From Gemmataceae bacterium (GTDB lineage Bacteria; Planctomycetota; Planctomycetia; Gemmatales; Gemmataceae), in the NCBI GenBank assembly GCA_022616435.1, contig JAKEET010000094.1, positions 1 through 64,000 of the forward strand: 64,000 nt of DNA. Reading direction: 5' to 3'. The notes under the pieces are model-generated. The model was not told the origin of the DNA. It saw nothing but the letters and a program-made list of their open reading frames with translations, and ran no database searches. The first letter of the stretch is position 1, and each line of letters starts with the position of its first letter. Below, in pieces: positions 61,887-64,000 of this stretch. The position numbers and the translations under genes are program-made.

Positions 61887-62579
61887 CTATTCCCCCGCCA
61901 ACCGGTAGCCGACTCCCGGCTCGGTCAGCAGGTACCGCGGCTCCGCCGGGTCGGCCTCCAGCTTCCGCCGCAGGCTGGCCATGAACACCCGGACGTAGTG
62001 CGTCTCGTGCAGGTGATGCGGTCCCCACACTTCCTTCAACAGGAAACGATGCGTGAGCACCTTGCCGGCGTGCTGCACGAGGATGCCGAGCAACTTGTAT
62101 TCGAGCGGCGTCAGGTGGATCTCGTGATTCCCTACGAAGACTCGTCGCGCCGCCAGATCGACCTTCAGAGCGCCGACCGTGAACGCGGACGATCCGGGTT
62201 CGCCGGCGGGGTGCGCGGCATGCCGCAAGGCGACGCGCATGCGGGCGAGCAGCTCCCCGGTGCTGAAGGGCTTGGTCAGATAGTCGTCGGCGCCGTGGTC
62301 GAGCGCCATGATCTTCTGCTTCTCCTGGTCCCGCGCCGACAGGATGATGATCGGCCCGCGGTACCATTCCCGCAGGCGCTGGAGGAAATCCTGGCCGTCC
62401 ATGTCCGGCAAGCCGAGATCGAGAATCACCAGGTCGGGCGGCTGCTGGGCGGCGGCCCGCAACCCCTGCGCGCCGGATTCCGCCTCGACCAGCCGGTAGT
62501 TCTGATCCACGAACGAGGCGCGCAAGAACCGGCGGATCGGCGCTTCATCCTCGACCAGAAGGACCAACGGAGCAGTCAT
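61887..62579 (-). CDS. kdpE: KdpE-type response regulator (230 aa)
   Basis: Receiver domain with LVEDEAPIRRFLRASF and the phosphorylated Asp in LVILDLGLPDMDGQDFLQ, followed by the OmpR winged helix (LTPLEYKLLGILVQHAGKVL, HYVRVFMASLRRKLEADP, GVGYRLAGE). It overlaps the kdpD start region by four bases (62576-62579). Regulator of kdp operons in response to low K+ or turgor. The adjacent kinase is truncated. Confidence 0.93.
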   Translation of the reverse strand: MTAPLVLLVEDEAPIRRFLRASFVDQNYRLVEAESGAQGLRAAAQQPPDLVILDLGLPDMDGQDFLQRLREWYRGPIIILSARDQEKQKIMALDHGADDYLTKPFSTGELLARMRVALRHAAHPAGEPGSSAFTVGALKVDLAARRVFVGNHEIHLTPLEYKLLGILVQHAGKVLTHRFLLKEVWGPHHLHETHYVRVFMASLRRKLEADPAEPRYLLTEPGVGYRLAGE

Positions 62580-63679
62580 GATCGGACACTCGTTTCGGTC
62601 AACGCCTCATCGAGTTTGACATGCGGCGGCGCTTCGCGGCACGGCAAGGTGAGGATGAACTCCGCGCCGCCTTCGGGGCGGTTGCGGGCCTCGATCTTGC
62701 CGCCGTGTGCGTCGAGGATGCTCCGGCAGATGCTGAGCCCCAGGCCGATGCCGCGGCGCTGGTCGGGCGCGAGCTCCGGCGCGCCGCGCACGAATTTCTC
62801 GAAGGCGCGTTGCTCCAGGCCCCTGGGCAGGCCGGGACCGTTGTCGGCGCAGCGAATCACCACGGCATCGGGTCGTTTTTCGGCGGCGATCTCGATCCGA
62901 CTCCCCGGGGGCGTGTAGCGGGCGGCGTTCTCGAGCAGGTTGACGAAGACTTGCTCCAGCAGCACGCCGTCCACCGAGATCAGCGGAAAACTGTGTGGAA
63001 TCGAGACCTGGACGTCGTGCCGCGCCAGCTCCTGCCGCAGGCGGGCGCGGACCGAACCGACGATTTCTTCCAGCACGTGCCACTGCTTGTTCAGGACCAC
63101 GCCCCCCGCCTGCAGCCGCGTCATGTCCAGCAAGTTCTCCACGAGCCGCGTCAGGCGATGGGATTCATCGACAATCGATTGGAGCAACTGCTGCTGGGCG
63201 TCGTGGGGAAGCGCATTGGCCAGCAGCGCCGAGCTGGCCCCGGCGATGGCGGCCAGCGGCGTCCGCAGATCGTGCGACACCGAGCTGAGGAGCGAGCTGC
63301 GCAACTGCTCCGTTTCGGCCTGCAGGCGCGCTTCGTGGGCTTCGAGCACCGACTGGTCGCGCTCCAGCGACAGCGCGATCAGGCTGGCGCAGGTTTCGAG
63401 CAAGCGCCGTTGTTCCGGGTCCTGCAGGCGCTCGGCGTCGCGGGGCCGCACGCCGACGGCGCCGACGGTCCGCTGCGAACCGACCAGCGGGGCGAACAGG
63501 GCCGTGGCGTTGGGAAGCGTATCGGTGCCGGCGCCGGCAACCTGGTCGTGATCGGCGACCCACTGCGCGACGATGGCATTGACCTCATGGCGGGCGACGG
63601 GCGCATCCTGGCCGTAGCGCAGGCTCAGAGCGCCGGTGGCGGAATCGCGCACGAAGATGATGACCTCGGCGTCGAACAT
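62576..63679 (-). CDS. kdpD: KdpD C-terminal kinase module, 5'-truncated (367 aa)
   Basis: From ATG 63679 the sequence begins MFDAEVIIFV, part of KdpD's GAF region, then SSVSHDLRTPLAAIAGASS with the phosphorylated His, NLLENAARYTPPGSRIEIAA, CADNGPGLPRGLE, FEKFVRGAP and GIGLGLSICRSILDAHGG. The N-terminal KdpD/USP domains and the four membrane helices, about 500 residues, are missing. The frame continues upstream as QLGE to a TAG. It could still be a soluble kinase, but it has lost its sensor. Start codon chosen because it is the first in-frame ATG after the break. Confidence 0.88.
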   Translation of the reverse strand: MFDAEVIIFVRDSATGALSLRYGQDAPVARHEVNAIVAQWVADHDQVAGAGTDTLPNATALFAPLVGSQRTVGAVGVRPRDAERLQDPEQRRLLETCASLIALSLERDQSVLEAHEARLQAETEQLRSSLLSSVSHDLRTPLAAIAGASSALLANALPHDAQQQLLQSIVDESHRLTRLVENLLDMTRLQAGGVVLNKQWHVLEEIVGSVRARLRQELARHDVQVSIPHSFPLISVDGVLLEQVFVNLLENAARYTPPGSRIEIAAEKRPDAVVIRCADNGPGLPRGLEQRAFEKFVRGAPELAPDQRRGIGLGLSICRSILDAHGGKIEARNRPEGGAEFILTLPCREAPPHVKLDEALTETSVRS

Positions 63680-63692
63680 CTCGCCGAGCTGC

Positions 63693-63728
63693 TAAGACGG
63701 TCAGTGCAGCACGTAGTTGAGTCTTCAT
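63693..63728 (-). pseudogene. kdpC: First twelve codons of kdpC, fused to kdpD debris
   Basis: ATG 63728 starts MKTQLRAALTVL, a typical KdpC N-terminus. The frame then continues as AARRDVRRRG, which is not KdpC; from about 63691 the neighbouring frame is KdpD. The rest of KdpC (about 170 residues) and the first part of KdpD are absent. Position directly downstream of kdpB on the minus strand matches the kdpABCDE order. Confidence 0.75.
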
Positions 63729-63743
63729 ATATGCCTGCCTTCG

Positions 63744-63844
63744 TTTAGCCCCGGTTCGCAGAACCGGGGCGGACGTCAACCTTTCAATGGATCATCCCAA
63801 CTCGCGGGATCTTGCCCGGCCCGGTTCTTCGAACCGGGGCTAAA
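63744..63844. repeat. Nested palindromic element between kdpB and kdpC
   Basis: Outer 15-base inverted arms tttagccccggttcg (63744-63758) and cgaaccggggctaaa (63830-63844) are perfect. Each end is itself a hairpin: gccccggttcgcagaaccgg onward (63748-63770, 10-base stem) and cccggttcttcgaaccggg (63820-63838). The arrangement fits a dispersed palindromic element. It lies only three bases from the KdpB stop codon. Confidence 0.85.
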
Positions 63845-63846
63845 CA

Positions 63847-64000
63847 TCACAGTCCTAGCGTGCCAAGGATCACGTCGATCACCTTGATGCCGATGAACGG
63901 CACGATCAGGCCTCCCAGGCCGTAGATCAGCAGGTTGTCGCGCAGCAGGCGGGCGGCGCCCACCGCGCGGTACTTCACGCCGCGCAGGGCCAGCGGGATC
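63847..64000 (-). CDS. kdpB: C-terminal end of KdpB, K+-transporting ATPase subunit B (5' end outside window)
   Basis: The minus-strand frame from the window edge reads [20 protein letters not shown], then [20 protein letters not shown] and DVILGTLGL, ending at a TGA whose last base is 63847. This is the well-conserved last membrane segment of KdpB. Together with kdpC, kdpD and kdpE it gives the canonical kdp operon order on the minus strand. Only the last 50 residues are in the window. Confidence 0.9.
   Translation of the reverse strand, partial: IPLALRGVKYRAVGAARLLRDNLLIYGLGGLIVPFIGIKVIDVILGTLGL

Noticed and set aside
1-64000. tRNA or rRNA genes, integrase or transposase genes
   Set aside because: I saw no cloverleaf-like T-loop plus anticodon arrangement, no rRNA-like sequence and no DDE, HUH or tyrosine recombinase motif. 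A dedicated tRNA scan would be needed to exclude tRNAs fully.

Overview
The window looks like a chromosomal segment of a planctomycete, most likely a Gemmataceae-like member of the Gemmatales. The case rests on gene content: a Tat-exported DUF1501 protein, an ECF sigma factor translationally coupled to a Ser/Thr kinase with an N-terminal His/Cys cluster, an SdrD B-like tail, a WD40 protein, a DUF1573 protein, and very GC-rich coding DNA. This is inference; there is no rRNA and no universal marker beyond prs, hemH and cysK. I see no tRNA, CRISPR array, insertion sequence or phage block.

Layout. 0-18.6 kb: the end of a surface protein, a GH63-like glucosidase, several secreted or membrane proteins of unknown role, a SulP transporter broken by an internal deletion, a GH13 enzyme, a two-helix K+ channel followed by a duplicated piece of the GH13 3' end, a ParD-like/zeta toxin module with a frameshifted toxin, an outer-membrane porin, Ada and a TPR-2OG oxygenase. 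18.9-24.8 kb: esterase, prs, Uma2, FAD oxidoreductase, PIN toxin with a partner, cysK. 25.1-31.7 kb: an accessory island with a DNA methyltransferase, NurA and HerA remnants compressed by deletions, an RHS scrap, a MazF module, and a membrane-anchored coiled-coil ParA-type ATPase overlapping a small partner. 31.8-37.4 kb: a DUF3634 protein and an ECF sigma factor-kinase pair divergent from a secreted unknown protein and a secreted phospholipase A2-like enzyme. 37.5-50.3 kb: DUF1501, AddA/AddB-type helicase-nuclease, WD40 protein, inositol monophosphatase, ferrochelatase and ferredoxin. 50.6-59.5 kb: DUF1573, a DUF4258/DUF2283 pair and a heavy-metal RND efflux cluster with a His-rich exported protein. 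59.7-64 kb: a DUF255 thioredoxin-domain protein and a kdp locus in which most of kdpC and the front of kdpD are gone.

Two patterns cut across the window. (1) At least four loci (sulP, nurA, nurA/herA, kdpC/kdpD) carry internal deletions with both ends still recognisable, and zeta and a Gly-rich paralogue fragment carry frameshifts; this is either real genome decay or an assembly artefact. (2) Short interspersed repeats lie in intergenic DNA, and repeat-like sequence also sits in frame inside three otherwise intact genes (GH13, addB, RND pump), so dispersed elements appear to add peptide segments to proteins. The best candidates for undescribed biology are the sigma-kinase / secreted protein / PLA2 locus with a shared TTGTTAGGTT motif, the membrane-anchored ParA pair, and the methyltransferase-NurA-HerA remnant.
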